From Planctomycetia bacterium (GTDB taxonomy: Bacteria; Planctomycetota; Planctomycetia; Pirellulales; UBA1268), in NCBI GenBank assembly GCA_009926295.1, contig RFPF01000182.1:1-6232 (forward strand): a stretch of DNA of 6,232 bases. Reading direction: 5' to 3'. Below are positions 6,088 through 6,232 of the stretch, piece by piece (the stretch's first letter is position 1; each line of letters opens with the position of its first letter). The notes under the pieces were generated by a model, which did no database searches, was not told the DNA's origin, and worked only from the letters and a program-made list of their open reading frames with translations. A program made the translations under genes and the position numbers.

Positions 6088-6232
6088 ACGTCGGCGGTGC
6101 GGAACGTGGCGCTCTTGGCGCGGCCGAGCTTGGCGCCGGTCAGGTCGTCGACCACGTCGTACGGGATGCCGTACTTCTCGGCCTCCTTGATGGTGGCCAG
6201 CATGCCGAAGATGCCGACACGGTTGGCGATGA
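6087..6232 (-). CDS. 3-hydroxyacyl-CoA dehydrogenase, internal fragment
   Basis: Read on the minus strand from the window end, the frame gives IANRVGIFGMLATIKEAE, then YGIPYDVVDDLTGAKLGR, then AKSATFRTADV, 48 residues in all. This is the characteristic region of FadB-type 3-hydroxyacyl-CoA dehydrogenases, at the end of the NAD-binding domain and the start of the C-terminal domain (typically xANRxGxxxM...DxLTGxxxGRxKSATFRTADxxGLD). The enzyme oxidises 3-hydroxyacyl-CoA in fatty acid beta-oxidation. The N-terminal part lies beyond the window. The C-terminal continuation (expected VGLDT) is absent: after ADV the frame runs into the reverse complement of the ATP-grasp gene and codes for nonsense. 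The fragment is therefore broken at about 6087 and open at 6232. Confidence 0.82.

Noticed and set aside
1..6232. CRISPR array, tRNA or rRNA genes, transposase, toxin-antitoxin pair
   Set aside because: No regularly spaced direct repeats, no tRNA cloverleaf or rRNA sequence that I recognise, and no frame with transposase or toxin features on either strand.

Overview
The window is a compact, high-GC (roughly two thirds by eye) bacterial segment in which nearly everything reads on the plus strand. Its core is an iron-sulfur cluster assembly (SUF) locus: the C-terminal part of a SufR-like regulator, a stand-alone NuoB (complex I subunit B), then SufC, SufB, SufD, and a protein joining a Rieske ferredoxin domain to a SufT-like MIP18/DUF59 domain. 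The best guess for the host is an uncultured planctomycete. That rests on the GC content, the Suf gene set led by a SufR-type regulator, and a downstream ATP-grasp protein resembling the MfnD-type proteins I associate with planctomycetes. It is inference only, since no 16S or other decisive marker is present.

Layout: 1-477 regulator, cut off by the window start. 478-560 short gap with a possible promoter and a good ribosome binding site. 561-1184 nuoB. 1233-2081 sufC. 2106-3512 sufB. 3516-4898 sufD. 4907-5656 Rieske-SufT fusion. 5657-5865 non-coding, holding a perfect 16-bp inverted repeat about 140 bp across plus smaller hairpins. 5866 to about 6087 the N-terminal 74 residues of an ATP-grasp protein. 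About 6087-6232, on the minus strand, an internal piece of a 3-hydroxyacyl-CoA dehydrogenase.

How the genes fit together: SufC (ATPase), SufB and SufD form the SufBC2D scaffold that builds Fe-S clusters. The SufT-like domain belongs to a family involved in Fe-S protein maturation, and the Rieske domain would itself carry a [2Fe-2S] cluster. SufR-type regulators sense Fe-S status and control suf genes. NuoB carries the N2 [4Fe-4S] cluster and would be a client of the machinery. The gaps between genes are short (3 to 83 nt), so a single transcript is plausible. No cysteine desulfurase (SufS) or sulfur-transfer protein (SufE/SufU) is in the window.

The most unusual points are the Rieske-SufT fusion, the lone nuoB inside the suf cluster, the inverted repeat after the operon, and an abrupt junction near 6087. 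At that junction two truncated, unrelated genes meet head-on at the window's end, which most likely marks an assembly chimera or a real rearrangement breakpoint. I do not see a wholly new system here. The gene families are all known and the arrangement is what deserves attention.
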